Source: Cynocephalus volans (taxonomy: Eukaryota; Chordata; Mammalia; Dermoptera; Cynocephalidae). From it: 64,000 nucleotides of DNA. Within the stretch, counting starts at the first letter, position 1; each line of letters begins with the position of its first letter. Positions 1 through 12,229 of this stretch are shown piece by piece. The position numbers and the translations under genes were made by a program. Under the pieces are notes generated by a model, which was not told the DNA's origin, did not search any database, and saw only the letters and a program-made list of their open reading frames with translations. The stretch is from NCBI RefSeq assembly GCF_027409185.1, contig NC_084464.1:45173095-45237094 (forward strand). The letters are read 5' to 3'.

Positions 1-46
1 GAGTTCAGATCCCCATACCAGCCAGCTGCCAAATATAAATAAATAA
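1..46 (+). mobile_element. t-SINE 3' fragment at the window edge
   Basis: GTTCAGATCCCCATACCAGC and then CAGCTGCC with an A-rich tail match the B-box half of the tRNA-Ile-type SINE. The 5' half lies outside the window. Confidence 0.75.
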
Positions 47-294
47 AAAATGAGAAAGTCAGATGTAAACTGAATCTTGAAATACATCCCTGAGACATCT
101 TCCTCTAGGTGCTGTCTCTTTCCAATAAGCAATTTCATCCCAGCACCCACATCCTTGGCTACATATGAAAACTTGGCCTATTCTGGACAAGGCTGCCTTC
201 CTAAGACCTTCCTTTTAGTTCTCTTTTGTTCAAGCCTGAGATTACCTCAACCCACCATTCTCCAAAGCACACCACCTATTTGTGTCCCTATGCT

Positions 295-345
295 TCAAGG
301 GTTTGGATCCCCATACCAGCCTGCCGTCACAAAAGAAAAGAAATC
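295..345 (+). mobile_element. possible truncated t-SINE
   Basis: GGGTTTGGATCCCCATACCA resembles the B-box half of a t-SINE and an A-rich tail follows. The match is short. Confidence 0.45.
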
Positions 346-346
346 C

Positions 347-1284
347 TACGCAAAAGAGCTGGGGTGGGTTTCTGCCATTGGGGATCTGGGCAGTGGCCTT
401 GATGCCAAGCCCAGTATGGGTATGCTGCATTCAACAGGAAGACCGCCTCTCTTTTATCCTGGAGGCCTGAGAGTTGGGTTGGGATTATCTACTTGAGGAC
501 AAATTTCTTGTGGAAAAAGTGGGAAAGCTATATGGAGAACCAGCACCAAAGACAACCCAGTTTTTGCAAGTCCTCACTGAAGCCTCCAGACAGCTATGGT
601 ATAGGTTTGAGTGTGTGGCAGCCAGTGGGCCATCTCCTACACACGGAGAGTGCAGGGAGCAGAGGGAGCTTGGACCATTGCAGGTTGGTCTTCTTTTACC
701 TCCTGTCCACTGACCTTGACAATGCTATCCTCACCCTATTTCCAGCCAGGCTCATGTGGCCTTTAGAGACCCTGAAGCAATGCGCCCACTGAGTGGCAAT
801 TCCAGAAAGACCATTATAAAAGCTGTGTAGCAGGAGTACTGTGGTACAAGGCCTCTACCTCCTCCACCACCTGCCTTCTGAGTATGGGGCTTGGGGGGAT
901 AGAATAGGATCCTTGCTTTCACCAGGCAAGTGTGACTCAGTCTTACCCTCAAGTTCTACACATGCTTGCTGTCTGCATCCCTCTGACCCCGATCTCTCCA
1001 GAACCCAGAAGAGATAATCTAGAGACATATGTGGGAGCTTAATACAGGTTAATGGTGGCAGCACAGATCACTGTGGGAAGGATGGATTGTTCAGGGGATA
1101 GTGTTAGAAAACTGGCTCACTATATGGAGAAATATAAAACTGGATCCCACCTTACACATATCATGTATAAGAGGAAATTAAATGTACTAAAAACCTAAAT
1201 GTAGGAGAAAAAGAGAAATGAAATTTAATACAAAGTACTAAATAAAAATACACAAGCTCCATTAACATAATCACACATGCATAC
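347..1284. other. intergenic, nothing recognised
   Basis: Apparently unique sequence. Short open frames on both strands lack any recognisable product or splice pattern. Confidence 0.6.
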
Positions 1285-1445
1285 ATGTGCAAAATTAAAT
1301 CCCATTTAAAAAAATTTTTTTATCAAAACATAATTGATTATACATAGTTGTGAGGTGCAGAGTTGAATATCTATACCTGTGTACAATGTGTGATGATGAT
1401 CAAATCAGGATAATTAGAATGTTCACCATGTTTTTATATGTTTAG
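1285..1445 (-). mobile_element. L1 3' UTR fragment
   Basis: Read on the minus strand, it has GGTGAACATTCTAATTATCC followed by TGATTTGATCATCATCACAC, matching the 3' UTR of the L1 at 8.6-10.5 kb. Confidence 0.6.
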
Positions 1446-3689
1446 AACTAGTCTTGCCAGCAATACTTATCAAGTCGGTAAATACTGGTATTAACTACTC
1501 CTCAAAAATGATATATATTTGATCACAAACTATATATAATAATTTCATTTTATGTTAATATATGCAGGTATATATATGTGTATAAAAATGTCTGGAGAAC
1601 AAAAGTATACACATCAAAATGATCACAGTATTTTTTGGAGGGGTGGTGAGATTACTAGTAAATTTAATTTTCTTCTTTAAACTTTCCTTTATTAACTGAA
1701 TTTTTTACATTTTACATGAATTTTATAGTTTAAAAAAGTTTTTAAAGAAAAATGCATGTACCCCAAACAAAAGTACATCTTTCTTAACAAGACAAACAAA
1801 AAAATACATGTGGAATGGAATGCAGAATTGTCTACTCTGGGGGGTGGGAGTGTGGGCTAAAGAGAAAGCAGGGAATTGTCGACCAGTACCCCAAGGGGAG
1901 ACGGTGGGAAATGAAGAAAGACACGATTTATTTTATGGGGTCAGGAGTACCCTGCAGGCTGCTGACCTGTAAGGCATCTCAGTTTATTTTAGGTTCCTTT
2001 TTATAAGCCAGTGAAAATAACAAATTGCACTGATTAAATCAACTATATCTGATACCAAGCTATTTATAGAACATTTTCAGCTGCCAGGGCGCTTGAAGAT
2101 TCATAGCTAACTACTTACCAACAAAATAAGAACATAAGTTTCCCATTTACAAAGCTTCCAGGGTCCTGGGTTCAATCAAATGTCAGACCCTCAAAGGGAA
2201 GAAGGGGAAAGTAGGCAAAAGGGATGCCAGCCTTGCTGGCTTCCCTAGAATAGCAAGGGCTTTGTCAGCTTGCTTATTCAGTACCCCACAGGGAATAAAG
2301 TGGAAGGGACCTTGCTTGACCAGTGATGACAATGAGCCTCCAACTAAGGAGTATGATTTGTACACCCTCTAGCCCTGTGGTCCAAAACCTTCCCATGCCA
2401 CGTCGCATTACATTTTTGACTAAACACTTATTCACTAGCTTGAGCAGTCCCTTGGTTATTTAGACGTCACTAAATAACTTTTTCAAAATAAAATGTTCCT
2501 GGAGAGTTAAAGTCTTCTTAAATTTGAGGCCCACATAGAGTTATCAGCTTTCAAGTGAACTTCAAAAACACTTAAACAAGCACAGCAAAACTAAAAAGTA
2601 TATAGCTTTCTACGGTCCTACCTCTATGGGGAAAATGTTCAAATATACACACACACACTCCCTCTCTCTCTCATACTTAAGAAACTCAGCAGCACCTTGT
2701 TATATACACTTCCTTCTCTCCTTTCCCTTCTTGCTCTACTCTCCACACTCTTCATATGAGAAAATTTTAAAATAAAAAAAAAACCACACTATTTAAGCTG
2801 TCTTTTACAAAAGTTAAAAATGTCTATACAATAATCCAAAGTGGCAGAACTCACACTAAAACTGTAACAAGAGAGTAGCTAAGCAGATACTATTACATTG
2901 ATGCCACACGGTAGAATTCAATATAGTACTCACCCCACCAGACATATACTCATGAGGGGAAATATTTTTGGGTTTTTTGTTCACTGATGATCTGAAATGT
3001 TTAGAACGGTACCTGGCTCATATTAAGTATGTGAGGGGAAAAAAAAGTTGAATGAATGACTATACACCCATAAATAGTCTTTGCTTATTTTTATAAAAAT
3101 AACACACAGACACACATTAAATCTATCTGCAAAAGCCTCCAAGAAGAAAAGGTACCAAACAGGTTCCCACTAACCTATGCATTCATCCAACAGTGTATAT
3201 AAAGCTACTACAGTTTCTCAATTGAATACTGAGATGGTACAAAGATATGGATTCTCTCCATACTAGGAAATGAGATATAAGTTATGGGAGAAAAGATTAC
3301 AAGGTAGTACGTATACACGAAAGACAAACATGTAAGATGTCCAGGTGTCAGTCCATGAGGATGATGGTGAAGGGCACTTAGGACCCCTGACAGTGGCAGG
3401 AAAGATAAGATTAATCACCTGCAGAACCCATCCATCTCAGGTTATCTCTAAAGGTGTGGATGAGGAAATCCTGACAATCCAGGCACTGTCTTTGATGTCA
3501 CTTGGAAAGCTGTATTGTAGACAACCTTATTGGAACATGTCCAAATACGCATTAACAGGCTATCACATAGCTTGCTGTCTACAGTTATTAAGGTCAATTA
3601 ATGCCCCTTTTTTGAATTTTATGATAGTTTGATTTCCCACATACTTTCTCATAGGGAAAATGTGCGACCAATTTACAGAATGGTCTTAT
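1446..3689. other. AT-rich intergenic DNA
   Basis: Highly AT-rich, with poly(A) and TATA-like stretches, a CA/CT microsatellite and traces of old LINE tails around 1,590-1,760. No gene seen. Confidence 0.6.
2644..2672 (+). repeat. (AC)n-(CT)n microsatellite
   Basis: ATACACACACACACTCCC runs into CTCTCTCTCTC. Confidence 0.85.
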
Positions 3690-3837
3690 TTACTTGCCAG
3701 ATAAGACGTTGGTTAATTATAACAGCTTGGAAGTTACATAAATATCAAATAACAGGGAATCAGTTAAAAACAAAATTCATTACAGTGCATATGTATAATA
3801 ATATAAGACTATGCTGCCATTAAAAAATGATGTAAAA

Positions 3838-3945
3838 GGGCTGGCTGGTTAGCTCAGTTGGTTAGAGCACAGACTTGTAATACTAAGGTCAAGGGTTCCG
3901 ATCCCCATACTGGCCAGCTGCCAAAAAACAAAAACAAAACAAAAC
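3838..3945 (+). mobile_element. t-SINE monomer (tRNA-Ile type)
   Basis: GGTTAGCTCAGTTGGTTAG is the tRNA-Ile A-box arm and GGGTTCCGATCCCC the B box. Target duplications AAAAATGATGTAAAA and AAAAATGATGGAAAA flank it. Confidence 0.9.
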
Positions 3946-4020
3946 AAAAATGATGGAAAAGAGTTGACAATGCCATGGAAAAATGTTCACAATATTAGAC
4001 ATTTTAAAAATCAGGTTATA

Positions 4021-4224
4021 GGGGCCGGCCTGTGGCTCACTTGGGAGAGTGTGGTGCTGACAACATCAAGGCCAAGGGTTCGCATCCCTATATAGGGATG
4101 GCCGGTTAGCTCACTTGGGAGAGCGTGGTGCTGACAACACCAAGTTAAGGGTTAAGATCCCCTTACCAGTCATCTTTTAAAAATAAATAAATGAATGAAT
4201 GAATGAATGAATGAATAAATAAAT
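4021..4224 (+). mobile_element. t-SINE dimer with (TGAA)n tail
   Basis: Two tRNA-like units in tandem start GGCCGGCCTGTGGCTCAC and GGCCGGTTAGCTCACTTGG. The tail has expanded to ATGAATGAATGAATG. Target copies are AAAAATCAGGTTATA and AAAAATCATGTTATA. Confidence 0.9.
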
Positions 4225-4498
4225 AAAAATCATGTTATAAAACAGATGTTCCCCAAACAAATGATCCCAGCTGTGTTTAAAAATGTATATACTCAGGGAA
4301 TAAAACTGGCAGAACCCTTACTAAACACGGGGTTACATCTCAGGTGGAAGATGACTTGTTTTATTTTTGTAATTTTGTAAATGTATGTCTTTATTTTTCA
4401 TTTGGAAAATGAAAAATTTCCAAATTTTCTATAATGAACAATAATTACTTCTATAATCAGAAAATAAAAAGCAATAGTTTTTAAAAACTATTATTCAG

Positions 4499-4593
4499 GG
4501 CTGGCTGGTTAGCTTGGTTGGTTAGAGCATGGTATTATAACACCAAGGTCAAGGGCTTGGATCCCCAGACTGGCCAGCCTCCAAAAAAAAAAT
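4499..4593 (+). mobile_element. t-SINE monomer
   Basis: GGCTGGTTAGCTTGGTTGG and GGCTTGGATCCCCAGAC mark the two tRNA arms. TATTATTCAG is repeated on both sides. Confidence 0.88.
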
Positions 4594-4603
4594 TATTATT
4601 CAG

Positions 4604-6424
4604 ATGACCTTAGGCAAGTTAACCAACCTCTCTTTGCCAATTTCTTTACAGAAAGGGGCAGGATAACAACCTACCCCTTTAAAGTTGCCGATAGGAAAAT
4701 GCTTAGACTAGTGGCTGGCAGGTGGGAGTTGCTTAGTAAAGGTTAGCTATGATCACAGAAATTTTTGTGAATATGGTGGTCTGGGCCTGAGGTCCAAGCC
4801 TGTCTTACCTGTGGTGACCTCCCCTTATAAAGGCAGCCTGAGGGGCTGACAGGCTTCCCTTCAAGGCTTCTCCATTCCATTCCAGTGTGAACAATAGGTA
4901 ACAAAAACAATAAGGGAAATTTAGAGCCGAGTTCACAAACTCAGACGTTTTTAGGCACCAGGCAGGAATGGTAAATGTGAGTGAAGCAGTTGGAAATCAG
5001 ACAAGGGGGACTATGGTACCCTGGAGAGGGTGGCCTCTTTGGAACCATCCCAATTCAACTTCTTTTAGGACCCTAGGCTGGCCTAACAACCTACATCTAC
5101 CCTGAAGCTGCCCTGATTTTCACATTAAAATAATCACGAAAAACCCCCAATGTAAAGTGATACAAAGTTTACTGGCAGTTGCACAGGACAGCCCACTCGA
5201 TGCTCCATTTTCTTCAGGGTGTTTACAACTGGGTTTCAAATATTTTTCAGCATTCCTTTAGGCAGGATGTATTTAAAGCATATGGCAATGAACAGTTTTC
5301 AACCTCACATAATATCAGTGGCCATAGGAATGACAGAAGTCTATTATATGACCAACCTGCGGTAATAAAGATTCCTGAATTGCACAGTTGAAGGGGCCTG
5401 TAAGTACATTAGTTTGACTGGTTAAGTCAGAGACAGAATGGGAGGGAATTCAGGGAACAGGAAATGATACTACGGCAAATGAGATCTGTCCTAGAATTCC
5501 AGTGACTACATGATCTACTGTCCCAGTGGGGACACTTCTGAGAATGAAAGGGAATGGTATTAATAATTATACTAGGACATCAGGTCTTAACTGGAATTGT
5601 CTCAAACAAATTGGGATGTGTGGCCACCCTACTAAAATGAAAGCATTCCCAAAGGACTTGGGTAAATTTCAGCCCTTCACCTGAAAACTATCTATTTAGG
5701 TGTCAGAAACAAATCTTTGAACCACTTTGTCCTAGTAAATAATCCAGAAGACCTATTTCAATGACTTACTACACACAAAAACTTGGATTTTCCTCTCTGG
5801 AATCCTGGACAGAAAGCAGGAAAGCCTCTACAGCAAGGGCCAGGGCACTGGTTCTTAGCATTTAGAGATAGTGAAAGTGTTCCCGAAGGAAACAGAGTAG
5901 AGATTAGTTGACCTTTGACTCATGACCCCCTGGTTCCTCCCTAGATTCATGATACCACACCAGCCCTGAGTTGGGGGGCTAGGGTGGTCATCTGAGCAGC
6001 AGATCCACTTGGAATCAGCAGTGTCGGGGCTGTCCCTCAGCTCCCTCTTCCTCACTGGACCCCAGGGTTTACTGGTTGGTCACTGGCCCAGGAGCCACCT
6101 CTGTAGCAGTGAAAGAAGCTATGACTACCAGCCCAAGAGCCACATGAGCATCTGGGACCAGCTGAGACTCAACTTATATGTGATGTGTTTTCTATCTAAT
6201 ATGTATCCTCTAGATACTACAGATGGAAAACATGATCAATGACATTCCCGTGTTGTTCGATAATTATCCTATCCAGACCTTTCCTTTCTGTGTTGAGACT
6301 TCAGCTTCTCAGATTTGCCTGTCTTTCCCCCCCTTTTGTACTAATTAATGGAATTCCAAATGTGGCTTTGAAACTACAAGCCCTCCTAACTGCTGGTAAA
6401 AAATCTCAGCAAGAACAAACCTAA
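4604..6424. other. intergenic, nothing recognised
   Basis: Mixed-composition sequence. A GTGTGGCCACCCTAC motif near 5,620 hints at an old DNA transposon end. No supported gene. Confidence 0.55.
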
Positions 6425-6720
6425 GGATACTCGAGGAGAGAGGGACGGGGAGTTGGGGAGTGACTGCTTGGGTAAGGAGCACAAAGAATAATTATGATTT
6501 GGGCCGACCCCGTGGCGCACTTGGGAGAGTGCGGCGCTGGGAGCGCAGCAGTGCTCCCGCCGCGGGTTCGGATCCTATATAAGGATGGCCGGTGCGCCGG
6601 TCACAAAAAGACAAAAAAAAAAAAAAAAAAAAGAATAATTATGATTTGTAATAATGAATAGTTTAATTTTATAAATAAATAAATTTTTAAAAGGAAAATT
6701 CTAGTAAGATTAGGAGGGGG
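6425..6720 (+). mobile_element. L1 3' UTR fragment, host of a young t-SINE
   Basis: GAGGAGAGAGGGACGGGGAG followed by AAAGAATAATTATGATTTG resembles the 3' UTR of the L1 derivative at 19,030-19,060. The t-SINE at 6,502 duplicated part of it. Confidence 0.5.
6502..6629 (+). mobile_element. young GC-rich t-SINE
   Basis: Body CCCCGTGGCGCACTTGGGAG with GGCGCTGGGAGCGCAGCAG and B box CGGGTTCGGATCC. The 19-base target duplication AAAGAATAATTATGATTTG is perfect, so the insertion is recent. Confidence 0.92.
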
Positions 6721-7537
6721 GAAAATTTCCTCTTCCTACAGCTTCAAGAAAGCAAATACTACTTAATGTCATAAAACAGCTCTTGCTGAGATTATTTTTA
6801 AGGAGTCTTTCAAGACTCCTAGGATGCAGAGACTGTTACTATGTCCTGGGAAAGCAACCTTTAACTTCTAAAAAGTCTATAATTCTAATAGGTTACTTAA
6901 TGATTTTTTTTTGAGAGGGGTTACTTAATGATTTGTAGTCCTGGCAACACTACTTAAATAGATATGCTATGTTTTCCGGAAGGTGTGATTTTTCATTCAG
7001 ATGAGGAGAGGGTCATCATTAGTGACCTCTTCTCCTCAGAAGAGTATGGAGATGAAAACAATGACTATTGGATTTAGTTTTTAAACAGAATTTGACAGTC
7101 TAATATTTAAATTAACCTTATAAGCAATAAAGCACCACCTGTTTAAATGTCTGGTGACTGAGGTTATTATTTTGCCTTTAGCAAACCCATGGAAAGGAGA
7201 ACTGACCAAGTGGTCTGGATGGTAGGGTACCCATCAATCCTGCATTCACCAGACCCCAGCCTGAGCATAGAAAGCATAGAGGAGGCCTGGGCTCTTGGTC
7301 CCCCAAACACACAGGAGCCAGGGAAGGTCTTCACCTTTAAGAGGGCAAAACAGCCTTTTCTATTCGGAAAACTGCCCAGATCCTCTTCTCAGTCCCCTGG
7401 ATAAGAGTCCGTATAATTTCACTAAGAGGACAGAGGTAGAAAGGAGGGTTGGAAGTCCCATTGCCATCACCCAGACACCCTTTCTCAGTCTCAATGCCAG
7501 AATAGGGGCCAATGGATTCAGAGAGGTGCTTACTTGA
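6721..7537. other. intergenic, nothing recognised
   Basis: No gene, repeat family or regulatory signal could be supported here. Confidence 0.5.
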
Positions 7538-7552
7538 ACATGAGAATTTCTG

Positions 7553-7729
7553 GGCCAGCCCGTGGCTTACTTGGGAGAGTGTGGTGCTGATAACACCAAG
7601 GCCATGGGTTCGTATCCTTACATAGGGATGGCCGGTTAGCTTACTTGGGAGAGTGTGGTGCTGACAACACCAAGTCAAGGGTTAAGATCCCCTTACCAGC
7701 CATCTTTAAAAAAAAATTAAAAATAAAAA
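7553..7729 (+). mobile_element. t-SINE dimer
   Basis: Two tRNA-like units are joined at ATAGGGATGGCCGGTTAGC. ACATGAGAATTTCTG and ACATGAGAATTCCTG flank it. Confidence 0.9.
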
Positions 7730-8017
7730 ACATGAGAATTCCTGAGAATCTGGGGGTTCCAGATCCAAAGTCCTATTCTCTACTCTAATTCCATTTCTGA
7801 AAAAAAGAAAAGTGAAGACAATATTAAACAGAGCACAGAAGAACTATGAAAGCTATACTCCACTCACTTAGAAATCCTAAGTCCATTGAGAATTGATGAA
7901 GGTGGAAAGAAACCCATCTTAAGTGTTACTTCACAGTAATCCCAAATTAAAGCAAAACCTGAGAGAAAAAGAATAGAGAATCACTGGTGATAATAAAATC
8001 AACCAGGAGGAGCGTAG

Positions 8018-8571
8018 TGGGTTGAATTATGTCTTCCCAAACTCACTGAAGCTTGAATTATATCCCCCAAGTTTTATGTTTTAGAAACTTGGCTCCCACT
8101 ATGACTGTTAAGAGGGTGGGAAATCCTATTATGTTAATTGAAAGGTGGAGCTTTGAAAAGGTGATTAAATTGTAAGGCCATGCCATAGTGAATGGATTAA
8201 AAATGGTGGTCAGGGGCTTGGTTCTGAGGGCTTTAAAAGAAGAGAGAGAGGAGAGTCTGAATCTCTCTCTCTGCTCCACCATTTCGCAATGTGATACCCT
8301 GGGGCCAGCCCATGGCTCACTTGGGAAAGCGTGGTGCTGATATCACCAAATCAATGGTTAAGATCCCCTTACTGGTCATCTTTAACAAAAACAAACAAAA
8401 AAAATGTGATACCCTGTGTCACTGTGGCCACCACCAAGACCCTCACCAGATGTGTTGTTCCCTGGACTTTGGACTTTCTAGCCTCCAAAACTGTAAGCAA
8501 TAAATTTTGTTTTTTAATACAATATCCAGTTCCATGTATTTTATTATGAGCAACAGAAATGGACTAATACA
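8018..8571 (+). mobile_element. MaLR LTR (MST/MLT1-like), split by a t-SINE
   Basis: The end GCCTCCAAAACTGTAAGCAA followed by AATAAATTTTG and the final ACAGAAATGGACTAATACA are typical of the MaLR group. The middle has the usual CTCTCTCTGCTCCACCA stretch. There is no internal region beside it, so it is solitary. Confidence 0.7.
8302..8402 (+). mobile_element. t-SINE monomer inside a MaLR LTR
   Basis: The unit combines the GTGGCTCAC-type head with the GGTTAAGATCCCCTTAC tail of dimers. AATGTGATACCCTG is repeated exactly on both sides. Confidence 0.9.
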
Positions 8572-8682
8572 AGGAGAAAACTAATTGAAATGAGCTTAAC
8601 TTTCTTCACAAAATAGAAAAAAAATCCTAAAATTCACATAGAACCACTGAAGACCCCAAATGCCAAAGCAATCCTGAGCAAA

Positions 8683-8784
8683 GGGCTGGCTTGGTTAACT
8701 CAGCTGGTTAGAGCACGGGTGTTATAACACAAAGGTCAAGGATTCAGATACCCTTACTGGCCAGCCACCAAAAAAACAGCAAAA
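8683..8784 (+). mobile_element. t-SINE monomer inside L1
   Basis: GGTTAACTCAGCTGGTTAG and GGATTCAGATACCC mark the arms. AATCCTGAGCAAA and AATCCTGATCAAA flank it and restore the L1 sequence when joined. Confidence 0.9.
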
Positions 8785-9559
8785 AATCCTGATCAAAAAG
8801 AACAAAGCTGGAGGCATCACTCTACCTGACCTCAAGTTATACCACAAATCTATAGTAACCAAAATAGCACGGTACTGGTATAAACACAGACCATGGAAGA
8901 GAATACAGAACCCCAAAGTAAACCCACGTATTTACAGCTAAAAATCATTTACAGCTGATTTTTGACAAAGGCGTCAAGAACACACACTGAGGAAAGGACA
9001 GCCTCTTTAATAAATGGTGCCGGGAAAACTGGATATCCACATACAGAAGATTGAAACTAGACTCCTATCACTTCCCAGATAAAAATCAACTCAAAATGGA
9101 TTAAAGACCTACATGTAAGACTTGAAACCATTAACACTACTAGAAGAAAACATAGGGGAGACACTTTAAGACATTGGTCTGGACAATGATTTTATGGATA
9201 AGACCTCAAAAGCACAGACAACAAAAGAAAACACAGACAAATAGGATTATATCAAACTAAAAAGTTTCTGCACAGCAAGGAAAATAATCAACAGAGTGAA
9301 AAGGCAACCTGCAGAATGAGAGAAAATAACAGCAAACTATTCACCCAACAAGGGATTAATATCCAGAATATACAAGAAACTCAAAGAACTCAACAGCAAA
9401 AACAAAAAAAAAACAAAAAAAAATCCAACCCAATTAAAAATGGGCAAAGGACCTGAACAGACATTTCTCAAAAGAAGACATACAACAAATAGCCAAAAGG
9501 TATATGAAAAATGCTTGACATCATTAATTATCAGGGAAATGCAAATTAAAACTACAATG

Positions 9560-9614
9560 AAACACCAAGGATTCAGATCCTCATACAGCCACCAAAAAAA
9601 AAAAAAAAAAAAAA
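9560..9614 (+). mobile_element. 5'-truncated t-SINE inside L1
   Basis: AACACCAAGGATTCAGATCC, then CAGCCACC and an A tail interrupt the L1 between ACTACAATGA and GATATCATC. Only the second half of a monomer is present. Confidence 0.7.
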
Positions 9615-10505
9615 CCCACACTGCGATATCATCTTACCCCAGTTAGAATGACTATTATCAAAAAACCAAAAAAAAATAACAAAGGCTGGCGAGGATACAG
9701 AGAAAAGGGAACTCATACATTGTGGGTGGAAATGTAAATGTAAATTAGCACAGCCATTATAAAAAACAGTATGGAGGTTCTTCAAAACATTAAAAATAGA
9801 ACAATCATATGATCCAGCAATCCAACTACTGGGTATTTATCCAAAGGAAAGGAAATCAGTATACCCAAGAGATACCTGCACTCCCATGTTTACTGCAGCA
9901 CTATTTACAACAGGCAAGATATAGAATCAACCTAAGTGTCCATCAACAGATGAATGGATAAAGAAAATGTAGTATATATATACACAATGGAATACTACTC
10001 ATTTATAAAAAAGAATGAAATCCTGTCATTCATGGCAACATGAATGAGCCCGGAAGACATTATGTTAAGTGAAATAAGCCAGGCACAGAAAGATAAATAC
10101 TGCATGTTCTCAATCATGTGGAAACCAAGAAAGTTAAGCTCATAAAAGTACAGTAAAATTGTGGTTACTAGAGGCTGAGGGGAGAGGGAAGGGGGGATTG
10201 AGAGAGGTTGTTTAATAGATACAAACTTACAGCTAGATAGGAAAAATAAGTTCTAGTGTTTTATAGCCACGTTAAGTGACTATAATTAATAATTTATTGT
10301 ATATTTTCAAATAGCTGTAAGATACCAAATGTTCTCAACAGAAAGAAATGATAAATGTTTGAGGTGATGAATATGCTAATTATTCTGATTTGATCATTAC
10401 ACATCATATACATGTACTGAAATATCACCCTGTATCCCATAAATATGTGCAATTATTATGTGCCCATTAAAAATAATTAAAATATATTGAGTATATTTGG
10501 AAAAA

Positions 10506-11710
10506 AAAGAGGTTATGCCCTCAGCAATAGAGATATAACTTAGTATAAGTTGAAAGCAGAGCACACAGGGGTCCCCAAAGGCCTTCCTGCACTCACCTGT
10601 CTGGCTATCTCTTGGCACATGTCTGGTTGCAGCTCTGTCCAGCCCGGCTACAGAAGACCTCTCCTCTTTCCAACTGTCTTATTGCCTCAGGTTTATAAAC
10701 TAAAAATCCTATTTATGGGTCAGAGTGTTAAGAAATCAGGGCATCAAGCCAACTCTGCTGGTTAGCCTGCTAATCTCATGGCCTCACTAAAACTAGCTAT
10801 ACTCCTTGCTCCCACCCCTTGGCTCCTTCCCAGTGACTCTAGATACTCAATTTGCTTCTTATGGCTAGACTATCCAGTTATCTATGGATCCCCTCTCCCC
10901 ATGAATAGCTACAGACTCGTCAGCTCTCATTCTTCCCATCAAAGCTAACCTAAAAGGGCTTCTTAGATAAAGGTTTTTCTGCTATCACCACAGAAATACT
11001 AACAATAGGTAGCCAAAGCCTTGTCCATGTTTCCTCTTTTCCTTTTTAGGTGTTATCCTGGGAATCTCTTTTTTTTTTTTTTTTACCATATTTTCATATC
11101 GAGTGGAGTTAAACCCTTACATACTATCTCAAACATTTGAGTTGGAGGGCTCCTTTTCTAACTCCAGAGTATGAGGGGCTGGCAAAATCCAAGTGGGAGT
11201 CTCCCACCTTAATGTCCCCCAAATTTTAATCTAATTTAATCATTCCTATACGGGATTATAGTGCCAAGAAGAGCTAAACACCTATTTCATATATTAGGGG
11301 AAACTGGAGAAATATGCTCTCTCTGGGATCAGAATACACTCTTAATTAAGCCTGGAAAGCAATATGGTCCTGTTAGGCAATTCCTACTCGTGTATCCAGG
11401 ATGACCTGAAAAGCAGTGGCAGCGGCAGGTCAGTCCCAGGCTGGGGTCCTGCTGTGTGCACTGCCTACAGAGAACTTCACATGTGAGAAAAGCAATAATG
11501 AAGATTCCCTTAGAACTGGTAAGAATCAGATAAGAGTTTGGGAGTAGAAATATCTTGCCTCTAGGCCACTAGGACTTCAAGGCTCTCCCTATCAATAAAG
11601 GATTTCAGGAATAGCTCTAAACAGCAGTGCGGTGACCGAAAAAGGGCTTGCCATACCAATAAGGGACACAGGCAAACTCCAAGACTTTGACATAAAAATG
11701 GGTAATTTAA
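10506..11710. other. intergenic, nothing recognised
   Basis: The sequence lies between an L1 end and a t-SINE. It has a T run near 11,072 and no supported gene. Confidence 0.55.
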
Positions 11711-11720
11711 AGAAGAAATA

Positions 11721-11847
11721 GGGCCGAGCCCGTGGCTGCGGCGCTGGGAGCGCGGCGACGCTCCCGCGCCGCGGGTTCGGATCCTATATGGGAATGGCCG
11801 GTGCACTCACTGGCCGAGTGCCGCTCACAAAAAAGACAAAAAATAAA
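11721..11847 (+). mobile_element. GC-rich t-SINE with long A-rich tail
   Basis: GGGCCGAGCCCGTGGCTGCG and CGCGGGTTCGGATCC place it with the elements at 6.5, 49.3 and 60.9 kb. A short internal deletion removed part of the A-box arm. AAGAAATA occurs at both flanks. Confidence 0.85.
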
Positions 11848-11917
11848 TAAAGAAAGAAAGAAAGAAGAAATAAAGAAAGAAAGAAAGAAAGAAAGAAAGA
11901 AGAAATAAAGAAAGAAA

Positions 11918-11993
<76 letters not shown>

Positions 11994-11996
11994 AAT
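11848..11996 (+). repeat. (GAAA)n microsatellite grown from a SINE tail
   Basis: About 150 bases of AAAG/AGAAATAAAG repeats follow the t-SINE directly. The opposite-strand Phe/Leu/Ser open frames are artefacts of this repeat. Confidence 0.95.
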
Positions 11997-12229
11997 ACTG
12001 ACCAAAAAAAACAAAACAAAAAACAAACAAAAAAATAAACAGAAGAAACTTAATTGCTTACTAAGATAACTAGCTCAGAGGTTTATTATGACACATTCTG
12101 GAAGCTCTCCAGTTCCTGAAACTTCCCACAACCTGCGAGACAGGGAATGGAGAGGAAGACCCCACAGTTGGTAAGAAACTGCAGGTAAGCCTTCAGTGAG
12201 GGCGCCTGTAGGCCACAGACAACTCCTTA

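Larger units (their letters stand above)
3690..4480 (+). mobile_element. old L1-like 3' region, host of two t-SINEs
   Basis: ATGCTGCCATTAAAAAATGA, and later TTTTCTATAATGAACA with TTCTATAATCAGAAAA, fit 3' parts of old L1M elements. Insertions at 3,838 and 4,021 split it. The family call is tentative. Confidence 0.5.
8576..10505 (+). mobile_element. L1 (L1MA-like) 3' part: ORF2 C-terminus and 3' UTR, broken by SINEs
   Basis: The stretch follows the L1 ORF2 nucleotide pattern (AAAGAACAAAGCTGGAGGC, TGGATTAAAGACCTA, GACATTTCTCAAAAGAAG, GGAATACTACTCATTTATAA) into the 3' UTR. Frames are interrupted, so it is dead. A t-SINE sits at 8,683 and a truncated one at 9,560. Confidence 0.88.

Noticed and set aside
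9440-9785. Open frames of 68-94 codons near 9.5 kb
   Set aside because: They are broken pieces of L1 ORF2 and its antisense, joined across a truncated SINE.
11707-12030. Three overlapping minus-strand open frames of 64-107 codons
   Set aside because: They translate the (GAAA)n microsatellite into Phe/Leu/Ser repeats and are artefacts.
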